Shown here one piece after another: positions 52,553-61,257 of a stretch of 64,000 nt of DNA. The DNA comes from Phycisphaeraceae bacterium. GTDB lineage: Bacteria > Planctomycetota > Phycisphaerae > Phycisphaerales > Phycisphaeraceae. The DNA is taken from contig JADLFV010000050.1 in NCBI GenBank assembly GCA_020849625.1, positions 1 through 64,000 of the forward strand. The letters run 5' to 3'. A program made the translations under genes and the position numbers. The notes under the pieces were generated by a model that saw only the letters and a list, made by a program, of their open reading frames with translations, did no database searches and was not told the DNA's origin. The number at the start of each line of letters is the position of its first letter. Position 1 is the first letter of the stretch.

Positions 52553-54024
52553 TTGTCAGCATGCTGCGCCAGGTGTGGATCGATCGCCGCCGGCGTCTGT
52601 ACCCGGCCGCGGTTGCGGCGCTGGTGGTATGGTCAGCGGTGTGGCTGACGCCGCGCAGCTATGAAGCAACCGCCAGCCTGCGCTGGTCGGGCAAGCAGTC
52701 CCGGCCGCACGTCGCCGGCCAGGCCAACCTGATGGGCACTGCACCGCAGCAGGAACTGACCAGTCGCACCGTGCTGGAGGCGGTGATCGATGACGCGAAC
52801 TTGCCTTTCGCGGCCGAGTTCGATCGCACGCCGGAGGGCGAACTGACCCAGACCGGGCGCACCCAGCGCGATCGACAGCTCGATGACCTGGCTGCCAGCG
52901 TCCACGCCCGCACGGTGGTTTCCACGGAAGCCGCCGACGTGATCGCGGTTTCAGTGCGCAATCGTAATTCCGCAACTGCGGCCCAATTGGCCAACGGTTT
53001 GATCGATCACTACCTGGTCATCGCCGCCCGCCAGCAGCGCCAGCAATCTGCCGAGACCGAGGCGTTTCTCAACCAGCAGATTCAGCAGCAGCAGGACAAT
53101 CTGACCGCCCTGTCCGCCCGCAAGGCGCAGCTCGAGCAGGACAATCCCGCCCTGCGCAGCGGAGAAGCAGCGGTCCTGCGCGATTCGATGATGGCTGCCC
53201 GTGCGGAACTGGGCGGTATCGATCAGCAATCGACGCAGCTTAAGCAGCAGCACGAGGCGCTGGGCAAGTGGATCAGCGAGCAGCCCGAACAATTGGAGCA
53301 GCGCACGCGCGGCCGCAATCCGCAGGTGGCGCAGCTTCAGAATCAACTGGCCCAGCTCGACCAACAGCTCAATGAGCATCGCTACAAGTGGGGCCGCACC
53401 GATGAGCATCCCCTGGTGCAGAAGACGCTTCAGGAGCGCGACGCGGTGCAGAAAAAGCTCAAGGCCACGCCGCTGTACATCGACCTGGCGGCCCAGCGCC
53501 AGGACAACCCCGCCCGTCTCGAAGCCCAGGCCAAGCTGGAGACGCTCGATGCCCAACTCAAGGCGTTGACCGCGCGGCGCGACACGCTGGGCAAGCAAGT
53601 TGAGAAGCTGGACGCCCAGCAGTTGACCGCATTCGCCGGGCGCAACGAATACGACGACGTGACGCGGCAACTGGACGACGCCCAACAGCAACTGGATGAT
53701 TGGCGACAGAAGCAGCGCGAGTTGATGCTGGCCCAGTCAGCCGGCGCCATCGGAGGTGGCGCCGCCTTGAGCGTGATGGATCGCGCCCAGCCGCCGCGCA
53801 GCCCCGTCTTTCCTCCGCCCGGCGCGGGTTGGTTGCTGGCGCTGCTGGCGGCTGCAATGACGGTGACAGCCGGTGCGCTGTCGCGGCGGAAGTCGGATGT
53901 GGGTTTCCATGACCTTGACGATGCTGAGCAGGAACTGGCCATGCCCGTGCTGGGCGCGCTGGTGGACGCCAACGACAGTGACGATCAGGGTCCGCAGCAG
54001 ACCTGGTGGCCGAAAGCAGCATGA
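52549..54024 (+). CDS. Wzz/GumC-like chain-length determinant protein
   Basis: This 491-residue polysaccharide co-polymerase has a first membrane helix (RLYPAAVAALVVWSAVWLTP), a Wzz periplasmic start (YEATASLRWSG) and a long coiled coil (about 165-410). The coil is very Gln-rich: QQRQQSAETEAFLNQQIQQQ, LAQLDQQLNEH and TRQLDDAQQQLDDWRQKQREL. A second helix (GWLLALLAAAMTVTAGALS) follows. It would span the periplasm and set chain length with the Wza-like protein and the cytoplasmic kinase. The start is GTG, overlapping the upstream stop. Confidence 0.88.
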   Translation: MIVSMLRQVWIDRRRRLYPAAVAALVVWSAVWLTPRSYEATASLRWSGKQSRPHVAGQANLMGTAPQQELTSRTVLEAVIDDANLPFAAEFDRTPEGELTQTGRTQRDRQLDDLAASVHARTVVSTEAADVIAVSVRNRNSATAAQLANGLIDHYLVIAARQQRQQSAETEAFLNQQIQQQQDNLTALSARKAQLEQDNPALRSGEAAVLRDSMMAARAELGGIDQQSTQLKQQHEALGKWISEQPEQLEQRTRGRNPQVAQLQNQLAQLDQQLNEHRYKWGRTDEHPLVQKTLQERDAVQKKLKATPLYIDLAAQRQDNPARLEAQAKLETLDAQLKALTARRDTLGKQVEKLDAQQLTAFAGRNEYDDVTRQLDDAQQQLDDWRQKQRELMLAQSAGAIGGGAALSVMDRAQPPRSPVFPPPGAGWLLALLAAAMTVTAGALSRRKSDVGFHDLDDAEQELAMPVLGALVDANDSDDQGPQQTWWPKAA

Positions 54025-54105
54025 ATTACCGGACGTATGGCGATATGAGGCAGGCAGCCGGTACAATGAAGGGTTCCCGTCACCGATTGATCAGGGTTGC
54101 CCACC

Positions 54106-55029
54106 ATGTATGAAAATTTCTACAACCTGCTGCTGCCGCCGTTCGCCAACACGCCGAACTCGCGCTTCTTCTTCGAGACCGAGCAGCATCGCGAGGCGCT
54201 GGCCAAGCTGGAGTATGTCGTGCGCAACCGCCGCGGCTTCGCCCTGGTCACCGGCGAGGTCGGCTCAGGCAAAACCACGCTCACCCGCACGCTGCTGCGC
54301 CGCCTGGGCTCCGAGGTCCGCGCCTGCCTGATCAACAACACCCGCGTCAGCTCCACCGAGCTGGTCAAGATGATCTCCAGCGAGTTTCAGCTCGACCTGC
54401 CCGAGAAGCCGGACAAGGCGACCTATCTGACCGCCATGCGCCGCTTCGTCGAACATCAGTACGCCATCGGCCGCAATGTGGTGATCATCATCGATGAGGG
54501 CCAGTGCCTGAGCATCGATGAACTGGAAGAGCTGCGGTTGCTGACCAATCTGGAAAACGAAACCGACAAGCTGGTGCAGCTTCTGATCCTGGGCCAGCCC
54601 GAATTGCGGGCCATGCTCAAGCACGAGCGTCTCAAGCCGCTGATCCAGCGCATCGCGATGTACACGCACCTGGGGCCGATGAGTTTCGACGACATGACCA
54701 AGTACATCGCCTACCGCCTGGTGCGGGCCAGCAACGAGCGGCCGAACGTGGACTTCTCGCGCGAGGCGCTGCAGATGATCTACCAGCGCTCCAGCGGTAT
54801 ACCGCGCGTGGTCAACCTGGTTTGCGACAACGCGCTGCTGGTCGGCTACTCGCGCAACACGCGGCTGATCGATTCGTCGGTCGTGCGCCGAGCGGTCGAT
54901 CAGATGATGCCCAACTTCAACAACGAGGGCTTCGGCCCGGCCGACCTGGGCGAGGACGCCACGCTGGGCAATGCCCCTGACGAAATGATTCAGCCGACGC
55001 AGGAGTACGAGGATGGGCGACGTCTATGA
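54106..55029 (+). CDS. XrtA-system-associated ATPase (ExeA-like AAA)
   Basis: This 307-residue protein resembles the TIGR03015-type ATPase of exosortase/exopolysaccharide loci. It has MYENFYNLLLPPFANTPNSRFFFETEQHREAL, Walker A TGEVGSGKTTLTR at about 44, Walker B VVIIIDEGQCLS at about 128, and the sensor-like LLILGQPELR and SGIPRVVNLVCDNALLVGY. It is probably cytoplasmic, with a role in polysaccharide assembly that is not biochemically defined. The ATG 54106 is preferred over the upstream TTG. The 3' end overlaps the kinase gene by 17 bases. Confidence 0.9.
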   Translation: MYENFYNLLLPPFANTPNSRFFFETEQHREALAKLEYVVRNRRGFALVTGEVGSGKTTLTRTLLRRLGSEVRACLINNTRVSSTELVKMISSEFQLDLPEKPDKATYLTAMRRFVEHQYAIGRNVVIIIDEGQCLSIDELEELRLLTNLENETDKLVQLLILGQPELRAMLKHERLKPLIQRIAMYTHLGPMSFDDMTKYIAYRLVRASNERPNVDFSREALQMIYQRSSGIPRVVNLVCDNALLVGYSRNTRLIDSSVVRRAVDQMMPNFNNEGFGPADLGEDATLGNAPDEMIQPTQEYEDGRRL

Positions 55030-56014
55030 CGCCATGAACCGCCGCCCGGAGCCCCAAACTCCGACGGCGCCGCACGACACGGATTCCACGGTTTTTTCCG
55101 ACCGCCAGGAACCGGCGAACCTCCTGGATTCCTCGGGGGATTCCGCTTTCCTGCAGAATGGGACCAGCCAGTGGGAGATGCCCGAGGTGATGGAGACCGG
55201 CGGCCTGCCGCTGGAGGAAGTCATGCCCCTGGCCCAGGCCCGGCCCGGCAAACCGCTGCACAATCAGCAGCCGGTGCATCTACGCCTCTCCGATGCGCAC
55301 GGGGCCGCCACCAACAACCATCCCGGTCCGGTGACCGTGCCCGGCGGTTGCGTGCCCAACGTCGCCTCGCATCGCGATCGCACGGGGCTGGTTTGCGAAC
55401 AGTATCGTCAACTGCGGGCCCAGATCCTGGCCCACAGCAAGGATCGCAAGCGGCAGACGCATCTGTTCACCAGCTCCGAGCCGCGCGAGGGCAAGAGCCT
55501 GACTGTGGTGAACCTGGGCGTCGTCTTCGCGGAGCTTGCCAACAATCGCACGCTGCTGATCGAGGCGGACCTGCGCCGCCCGTCGTTTCAGAAGATCTTC
55601 GGCCGACCGTTCCTGATCGGCCTGTCCCACGTGCTGCGCGGCGATATCGAAGATGAGGCGGAAGCGATCCACCCCACGATGTATCCGAACTTGCACGTGA
55701 TGCCCGCCGGCGAGCAGAAGCGCGACGAGGCCGGTGAACTGCTGGCCGGGTCGGCCATGGTGCGTCTGCTGGATCGGCTGAAGGATCGTTACGAGCACAT
55801 CCTGATCGACTCGCCGCCGGTGACGCACGCCGCCGACGCCTGCGTGCTGGGCGCGCTGTGCGATGAGACGGTGCTGGTGGTGCGCCTGCATCGCACGCCG
55901 CGCAAGGTGGCCCGCCGCTCCAAGCAACTACTGGAGGCGGCCGGCTGCACGATGGCCGGCTCCATCCTGGTCGGGGCCGAGCAGCAAAAGACACAGGAGT
56001 CCCGCGAGGCATGA
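55013..56014 (+). CDS. CpsD/BY-kinase-like polysaccharide biosynthesis ATPase
   Basis: This 333-residue cytoplasmic protein is of the tyrosine-kinase/ParA-like CpsD family. After about 110 variable residues come TGLVCEQYRQLRAQIL, Walker A SSEPREGKSLTVVNLG, Walker A' LLIEADLRRP and Walker B HILIDSPP. No C-terminal tyrosine cluster is present, so classical autophosphorylation is doubtful, as in several XrtA-locus members. It would pair with the Wzz-like protein. AGGAG precedes the ATG, and the stop overlaps the next start (ATGA). Confidence 0.88.
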   Translation: MGDVYDAMNRRPEPQTPTAPHDTDSTVFSDRQEPANLLDSSGDSAFLQNGTSQWEMPEVMETGGLPLEEVMPLAQARPGKPLHNQQPVHLRLSDAHGAATNNHPGPVTVPGGCVPNVASHRDRTGLVCEQYRQLRAQILAHSKDRKRQTHLFTSSEPREGKSLTVVNLGVVFAELANNRTLLIEADLRRPSFQKIFGRPFLIGLSHVLRGDIEDEAEAIHPTMYPNLHVMPAGEQKRDEAGELLAGSAMVRLLDRLKDRYEHILIDSPPVTHAADACVLGALCDETVLVVRLHRTPRKVARRSKQLLEAAGCTMAGSILVGAEQQKTQESREA

Positions 56015-57330
56015 GCACACTGCGACTGCATCCCGGCTTCCACGATGCGCCCGCCCGACGCGTGCTGATGCTCACCCATCGCGTGCCATACCCGCCCGAC
56101 CGCGGCGATCGCATCCGCAGTTGGAACCTGCTGCGGCAACTGGCGGAAAACTTTGAGCTGTCCCTGGCCTGCACCAGTGATGAAACAAGCCTCGCCCCCG
56201 GAAGCGAACAGGCGCTGCGCCGGCACGTGCGGCAACTGGCCATCCAGCGCATCGATCCGCTGACCATGCGCCTGCGCGGGGCAGCCGCCCTGGCCTGCGG
56301 CGCGGCGCTGACGCCCACCATACTCTATCGCCGCGAACTGGCCAAGACCATTCGCCAGTGGCACACCGAGCAGCCCTTCGACGCGGTGTTGACCTTCTGC
56401 ACCGGCATGATCGGCTACGCCCGTCTGCTGACGCACTTTCGCTATCGCAAGCCGGGCAGCAAGCCGGTGCGACACGTGCTGGACCTGGTGGATGTCGATT
56501 CAGTCAAGTGGCGGCGTTTCGCCCAGAGCACCCGGTCGCCGCTGCGCTGGGTCTATGCCGCCGAGGCCCGGCGCCTGCGCCACATCGAAGCGGGCGAACA
56601 CGACTGGTTCGACGCGGTCACCGTGGTCAGCGAAGCCGAGGCGGAAACGTATCGCCGGCACGTGGGCGATCACAGCCGCCTGTACGTGGTCAGCAACGGC
56701 GTGGATGGTTCGTACTTTTTCCCGCTGCCGGAATCGAGCAAGCCGAAGGTCGCGTTCGTGGGCGTGCTGGATTACAAGCCGAACATCGACGGCATTTGCT
56801 GGTTCACGAATGAAGTCTGGCCGCTCGTTCTGGAACAGATTCCGGGGGCGCAACTGCTGATCGTGGGCAAGCGGCCGACCGCCGCGGTGCGTGACTTGGG
56901 GCTGCGGGTAAGCGTAAAGGTGTATCCCGACGTGCCCGATGTGCGCAAATACCTGGCCAAGGCCGCAGCGGTGATCGCGCCCCTGCAGATCGCGCCGGGC
57001 ATTCAGAACAAGGTGCTGGAAGCGATGGCCAGCCGCCGCGCGGTGATCGCCACCCCCGGAAGTGCCGCAGGGATTAACGCGACGCCGGGCGAGCACCTGC
57101 TGATCGCCGAAGGTCCGCGCCATTATGCGGGTCTTGTCTGCCGCGCACTCAACGACGTGTCGTTCCGCCAGCGCATCGCCAAGGCGGCCCGGCAGTTGAT
57201 CGAGCGGCGTTACGCCTGGGACCGCGTGCTGGAGCCGATGATCGGCCTGCTGGCGGGGCGCGTCGAAGTCCAGGCGCGGCCGCTGTCACCGATTGATGAT
57301 CAGATCACGCCGCCCGCCATTGCAGCGTGA
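56011..57330 (+). CDS. XrtA-system glycosyltransferase (TIGR03087-like, GT4)
   Basis: This 439-residue GT-B enzyme opens with RRVLMLTHRVPYPPDRGDRIRSWNLLRQLA, the hallmark of the TIGR03087 group found in PEP-CTERM/exopolysaccharide loci. The donor half has VAFVGVLDYKPNIDGICWF, ALLIVGKRP-like AQLLIVGKRPT and the EX7E-type region IAPGIQNKVLEAMASRRAVIATPGSAAGI. The last step it catalyses is unknown. Iterated-motif copies at 56195-56204 and 57053-57062 encode Ala-Pro-Gly-Ser and Thr-Pro-Gly-Ser. The 3' end overlaps the convergent deacetylase gene by 26 bases. Confidence 0.9.
   Translation: MSTLRLHPGFHDAPARRVLMLTHRVPYPPDRGDRIRSWNLLRQLAENFELSLACTSDETSLAPGSEQALRRHVRQLAIQRIDPLTMRLRGAAALACGAALTPTILYRRELAKTIRQWHTEQPFDAVLTFCTGMIGYARLLTHFRYRKPGSKPVRHVLDLVDVDSVKWRRFAQSTRSPLRWVYAAEARRLRHIEAGEHDWFDAVTVVSEAEAETYRRHVGDHSRLYVVSNGVDGSYFFPLPESSKPKVAFVGVLDYKPNIDGICWFTNEVWPLVLEQIPGAQLLIVGKRPTAAVRDLGLRVSVKVYPDVPDVRKYLAKAAAVIAPLQIAPGIQNKVLEAMASRRAVIATPGSAAGINATPGEHLLIAEGPRHYAGLVCRALNDVSFRQRIAKAARQLIERRYAWDRVLEPMIGLLAGRVEVQARPLSPIDDQITPPAIAA
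56195..56204 (-). repeat. Iterated motif in the XrtA glycosyltransferase gene
   Basis: CCCCCGGAAG on the plus strand, encoding Ala-Pro-Gly-Ser in the N-terminal half of the enzyme. Confidence 0.65.
57053..57062 (-). repeat. Iterated motif in the XrtA glycosyltransferase gene, second copy
   Basis: CCCCCGGAAG followed by TGCC, encoding Thr-Pro-Gly-Ser-Ala in a conserved block without visible insertion. Confidence 0.65.
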
Positions 57331-58225
57331 AGTTGCTGTTGCGGTCAGCGATGGCGCGGCAGTAGTCCAGTGATTGTTTAATTGTCTGCCACGGTCCGCC
57401 GTAGGCCAGGATGCGGCGCAGCTTGTCGTAGCTGGAGCGCAGGCCGGTGTAGGTGCGCAGCCGGCCGGTCAGCGACAGCGGCAGGCGCGGCATGTCGGGG
57501 TCGAACTCCCAGGGATGAAAGTACAGGATGGCCGGTCGATTCTGCTCGGCTGCCTGGCGCAGACCCGTCAGCATCATTTGCAGCGGCAGCAGGCGGAAGT
57601 ATCCTCCGCCCGCCACCGGCACGTGTCGCCCCAACGCCTGCCAGACCAGCGGCGGCAACTCCAGCAGCATCGGCCCGCCCGGCGAGGACTTGACGTAAAA
57701 CGGCTCGCACGGCGCTTGCGGCACGCCATACTGCGGATGATGCACGGGAAAGATCGATGCATCGTAAACGAAGCCAAGATCGCTGAGCACATCCACCGCC
57801 CAGGCGGTCTGCGTGGTGACCGACCAGGTGGGCGCGCGGTACCCGAGTACAGGCCGGCCGATGATGTCCTCGATGGTGTTGCGGGCACGAATGACATCCT
57901 CGCGGAACGTGCTGGTATCAAGCCGATGCAGGCGTTGATGCCACGAGCCGTGAGTGGCGATCTCGTGGCCGGCCTGGGCACAGCGGCGCAGAAGCTGCGG
58001 GTGCGACTCGGCGATGTAGCCCAGGAAAAACAGCGTCGCCTTGCAGTTCGTCTCGTCGAACAGCGCCAGCAGTTTGTCCATGCACGGCTCGACCCGCGTG
58101 GGCCATTGGCACCAGCGATCCGGCTTGACAGCGGACTGGGCGGCCTCGATCTGGAAATACTCCTCCACGTCAACGCTGATGCAGCGAACGGGGGGGGCGA
58201 TTTGTTCTGGGGTTTGGGGCATCAT
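57305..58225 (-). CDS. XrtA-system polysaccharide deacetylase (TIGR03006-like)
   Basis: This 306-residue NodB-fold enzyme with a DUF3473-like C-terminus begins ISVDVEEYFQIEAAQ, whose metal-site Asp lies in SVDVEEYF. It continues with ATLFFLGYIAESHPQLLRR, AGHEIATHGSWHQRLHRL (His ligands), GYRAPTWSVT and the C-terminal YFHPWEFDPDMPRL. This order is typical of the deacetylase in exosortase/exopolysaccharide clusters. It probably N-deacetylates the exported polymer, though no signal peptide is seen. It is convergent with the glycosyltransferase gene. Confidence 0.9.
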   Translation of the reverse strand: MMPQTPEQIAPPVRCISVDVEEYFQIEAAQSAVKPDRWCQWPTRVEPCMDKLLALFDETNCKATLFFLGYIAESHPQLLRRCAQAGHEIATHGSWHQRLHRLDTSTFREDVIRARNTIEDIIGRPVLGYRAPTWSVTTQTAWAVDVLSDLGFVYDASIFPVHHPQYGVPQAPCEPFYVKSSPGGPMLLELPPLVWQALGRHVPVAGGGYFRLLPLQMMLTGLRQAAEQNRPAILYFHPWEFDPDMPRLPLSLTGRLRTYTGLRSSYDKLRRILAYGGPWQTIKQSLDYCRAIADRNSNFTLQWRAA

Positions 58226-58346
58226 CCGATAATGCTCACCCCCGGCGGCCGGTTCTTCTCATGGCGTATCGGTCAGGGTGCATTGCGGGCTTAAACAGAC
58301 TAAGCACCGCCGCGGATTGCGCCGATGAGCACACAGGGCGGTCACC

Positions 58347-59264
58347 ATGATAACAACGGAAGATGGCCCAACTCAGCCGGTCCGCAAGCGCAAGTGGAAG
58401 ATCCTGCGCCGTGCGCTGCTGATCGTGCTGCTGCTGATCGTGTCGGTGATGGGCGGCGTGGTGTTCCTGCTGCGCTCGCAGACGCCGCAATGGAAAGAGC
58501 ACCAACGGTTCCTGTCCACGCACAGCACCGCACAGATCGAGCAACTGGCCGCCGGCGCGGAGAAGACCATCGAGCAGGTGATCAGCGGTGACATCGAGGC
58601 GCTGCTGGCCCAATCGTCATCTGCGTCTGCTTCACCTGATGCGAAACCGGCGACAGCCCCGGGAGCATCGAACGGCGACGCCGGGGAGGAAAAGCCGATC
58701 GACCCGACGATGATCCGCATCGACGAGGTGCGCAAGCTTTCGCTGACCCGGGACGAGTTGGCCGCCTTGGTCACCGCCCGTTACGAACAGTGGCTCGATT
58801 CGCGCGGCTACGTCAAGCCGGCAGAATTAACCGAACCGATGATCCAGCCGGAAGGCGCACAGTTGGTCGCGGCGTTCAAGTTTGTGACCCGCGGTTTTTC
58901 GCAGGTATTCACAGCGCGGTTCGACCTGGTATTCCACGATGACGGCTACGCCACGCTGAAGCTCGACAGCCTCCAGGCCGGCCGCATGCCGATTCCCGCA
59001 GCCGAGGTGAGCGACTACCTGCGGAAGAATGCCGGCAACTCCGCCCTGGCGGCCGGGGAGTGGCTCAGCAAATTGGAGGATCTGCGCTTCAAGCCGGTGC
59101 TCGATGATCTGCCCTACCGCCGTCGGGCCCGCGTGCTAGGGTTCAATTCCGAAGGCGAGATCGTGGAACTGACCATCCGCGTACAGGACTTCCGCACCTA
59201 TGCTGAAACCAACGCCAGGCAGGAGGCACAGATGCGTACCGCCGAGGTGGCTACGGGTTTCTGA
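58347..59264 (+). CDS. Hypothetical single-pass membrane protein
   Basis: This 305-residue protein has a short basic cytoplasmic tail (PVRKRKWKILRRA), one membrane helix (LLIVLLLIVSVMGGVVFLL) and a large presumably periplasmic part with a Ser/Ala-rich linker (about 90-115). The rest reads as a compact beta-rich domain (EGAQLVAAFKFVTRGFSQVFTARFDLVFHDDGYATLKLDSLQAGRMPIP). No known family is recognised. It follows the exopolysaccharide genes on the plus strand but is separated by about 120 nt from the deacetylase start. Confidence 0.7.
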   Translation: MITTEDGPTQPVRKRKWKILRRALLIVLLLIVSVMGGVVFLLRSQTPQWKEHQRFLSTHSTAQIEQLAAGAEKTIEQVISGDIEALLAQSSSASASPDAKPATAPGASNGDAGEEKPIDPTMIRIDEVRKLSLTRDELAALVTARYEQWLDSRGYVKPAELTEPMIQPEGAQLVAAFKFVTRGFSQVFTARFDLVFHDDGYATLKLDSLQAGRMPIPAAEVSDYLRKNAGNSALAAGEWLSKLEDLRFKPVLDDLPYRRRARVLGFNSEGEIVELTIRVQDFRTYAETNARQEAQMRTAEVATGF

Positions 59265-59271
59265 CGGGCTA

Positions 59272-59291
59272 CCGCGTCGCGGACGACGCGG
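59272..59291. terminator. Hairpin after the 58347-59264 gene
   Basis: CCGCGTCG-CGGA-CGACGCGG is a perfect 8-base stem with a 4-base loop, 8 nt after the stop codon. There is no U-tract, so it is only a candidate terminator. Confidence 0.45.
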
Positions 59292-59671
59292 CTGGAAACT
59301 GTTCAGACTGCGAATATTTCAGCCGCATTATCCTCGATGCGAGCTGATTCACAATAGCGCACGGGGTTTCTGAATCTTCCGGGTAGGATATAGATTAAAT
59401 ACTTCCTCGTCTTAGCCGTATGGTTGTCGGCTTGTGGATTGTCTGGGGGGTCAAGACGTTAAATTCATGCATGTCAGGGTTTGTGGCATCCACTCCGATG
59501 TGGGAAAGCTATGCGTTCACGACATGCCGTCGGTCGGTCGAATGGTATCTGCGCGTTGGTTGTGGACAACGAAGCCAGTTGGTGGTTGGTTGACGAGGGG
59601 CGCAGCGGTTGGTTCAGCGACGCCTGACGTGCGCTTCTGCACGGGTTATCCACGGATTTGACGACAGGATC
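59292..59671. other. Candidate replication origin next to dnaA
   Basis: This is a 380-base non-coding gap beside dnaA. DnaA-box-like nonamers are TTATCCACG (59646-59654), TGTGGACAA (59561-59569) and TGTGGATTG (59433-59441), each within one or two bases of the consensus in one orientation. A short AT-richer stretch, GGATATAGATTAAATACTTC, lies near 59386. The evidence is composition, box matches and dnaA proximity. A short open frame at 59434-59661 has no protein-like features. Confidence 0.45.
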
Positions 59672-61078
59672 TCACGCCGGGGCGATCTGGCCGTCAAGAT
59701 GGGCGACCTGTTGAGCGAAGGCTGGCTCGGTCAGGCAGCGGTCGTCCACGGTGCGGATTGAGTGCATGACCGTGGTGTGGTCGCGTCCGCCGAAGTATCC
59801 GCCGATCTCCTCCAGACTGAAGCGGGTTCGCTGGCGAGCCAGGTACATGCAGACCTGCCGCGGCTCGGTGACCGACTTGTGCCGTCGCCGGCTCTGGAGG
59901 TCCGACAGCTTGACGTTGTAGTAGCGGGTGACCACGTCGATGATCTGCTGGAGCGTCACCTGCGAGGTCTGTCCGTCGCTAGGCGGCTCACCGAGAGCAG
60001 CTCGAGCCAGTTCCATGTCGATGGCGCGACTTTGCAGGGCGGCGTGGCCGATGACGGTGGTGATAGCGCCTTCCAGTTCGCGGGCGTTGGAGTCCACGCG
60101 GGTGGCGATGAAGCTGATTACGTCGTCGGGCACTTCGATGCCGCGCAGGCGGGCCTTGGCGCGGAGGATGGCGACGCGCGTCTCGTAGTGCGGCTTGGTC
60201 ACGTTGGCGACCAAGCCCCAGTTGAAGCGGCTGACCAGGCGCTCCTCCAGGTGCGGAATGTCCGCCGGCGGGGCGTCCGAGGACAACACGATCTGTCGGC
60301 TGGACTGGTACAACTCATTGAACGTGTGGAAGAACTCCTCCTGTGAACGCTCGCGGTTGCCGCCGCCAAGGAAATGGATGTCGTCGAGCACCAGCAGGTC
60401 AACGTGGCGATAGCGGTGACGGAACTCCGCCATTTTGCCGGCCTGCACGCATTCGATGAATTGATTCATGAACGCGTCGCAGGAAACATAAAGGATGCTG
60501 GTCTGCGGCCGCTCGCGCAGCACCTGCTGGCAGATGGCCTGGAGCAGATGCGTCTTGCCCAAGCCGACGCCGCCGTGGATGAACAGCGGGTTGTAGGTAT
60601 TGCCCGGCTGATTGGCGACGGCGACGGCCGCGGCATAGGCCAGTTGGTTGTTGGGCCCGGTGATGAAGTTGTCGAAGCTGTAGTCGGGACTCAGGACGAT
60701 CTGGTCGGGACTGTCGTGGTGGTCGCCGTTGTCCGAGAGGCGTTTCTGGATGCCGGTCGGGGTCGTTGCGACAGCAGCGGCAGCGGCGACGGTGGAGTGC
60801 GCAGGCGAAGGCGCGGCGTAGTTGGCCGCTTCCTCGGCCGTGATGAAGCGCACGCCCACCAGCTTGCCGGTGGAGGTTTGAGCCGCCTCGTTGAACTGCT
60901 CGATGCACTTGCGTTGCAGGTAATCGCGCTGCACGCTGGAGGGCGTGGCGATCACCAGCAGGCCGCTGCTGAGGTCGATCGGCTCAAGGGCCTCGAACCA
61001 CTGGCGGCTGATGGAGGCGTACCGACTCCGCAGATACGCCATCATGTCACGCCAAAGCGTCGGATCGACTCGCGCCAT
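59672..61078 (-). CDS. dnaA: Chromosomal replication initiator protein DnaA
   Basis: This 468-residue protein has domain I (LWRDMMAYLRSRYASISRQWFEALEPI), then a poorly conserved Ala-rich linker (about 85-125). The AAA+ domain has YSFDNFITGPNNQLAYAAA, Walker A GGVGLGKTHLL, Walker B LLVLDDIHFL and SSDAPPADIPHLEERLVSRFNWGLV. Domain IV ends with the DNA-binding signature GGRDHTTVMHSIRTVDD. It binds DnaA boxes to start replication. It stands alone, without dnaN beside it, as is usual in planctomycetes, and is divergent from the GlmU-like gene. Confidence 0.97.
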   Translation of the reverse strand: MARVDPTLWRDMMAYLRSRYASISRQWFEALEPIDLSSGLLVIATPSSVQRDYLQRKCIEQFNEAAQTSTGKLVGVRFITAEEAANYAAPSPAHSTVAAAAAVATTPTGIQKRLSDNGDHHDSPDQIVLSPDYSFDNFITGPNNQLAYAAAVAVANQPGNTYNPLFIHGGVGLGKTHLLQAICQQVLRERPQTSILYVSCDAFMNQFIECVQAGKMAEFRHRYRHVDLLVLDDIHFLGGGNRERSQEEFFHTFNELYQSSRQIVLSSDAPPADIPHLEERLVSRFNWGLVANVTKPHYETRVAILRAKARLRGIEVPDDVISFIATRVDSNARELEGAITTVIGHAALQSRAIDMELARAALGEPPSDGQTSQVTLQQIIDVVTRYYNVKLSDLQSRRRHKSVTEPRQVCMYLARQRTRFSLEEIGGYFGGRDHTTVMHSIRTVDDRCLTEPAFAQQVAHLDGQIAPA

Positions 61079-61257
61079 CGTTCAGCGTCCAGCCCGCATT
61101 GGGTTGACGAGATGTCCCTGAATCCCACCAGGAGCGCTTCGCACCGTGCAGCAGCGCCACGAACATGCAGAAACTAACGCCCCGGACCCGGTTGTGTCAA
61201 TGGGCGTTTCTAACCGATATCATCCAAGGCCCACCGCGACGCGAGAAATCGGGTTTT

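Noticed and set aside
59434-59661. 75-codon frame beside dnaA
   Set aside because: No protein-like features, and it overlaps DnaA-box-like sites, so an origin or leader is more likely.
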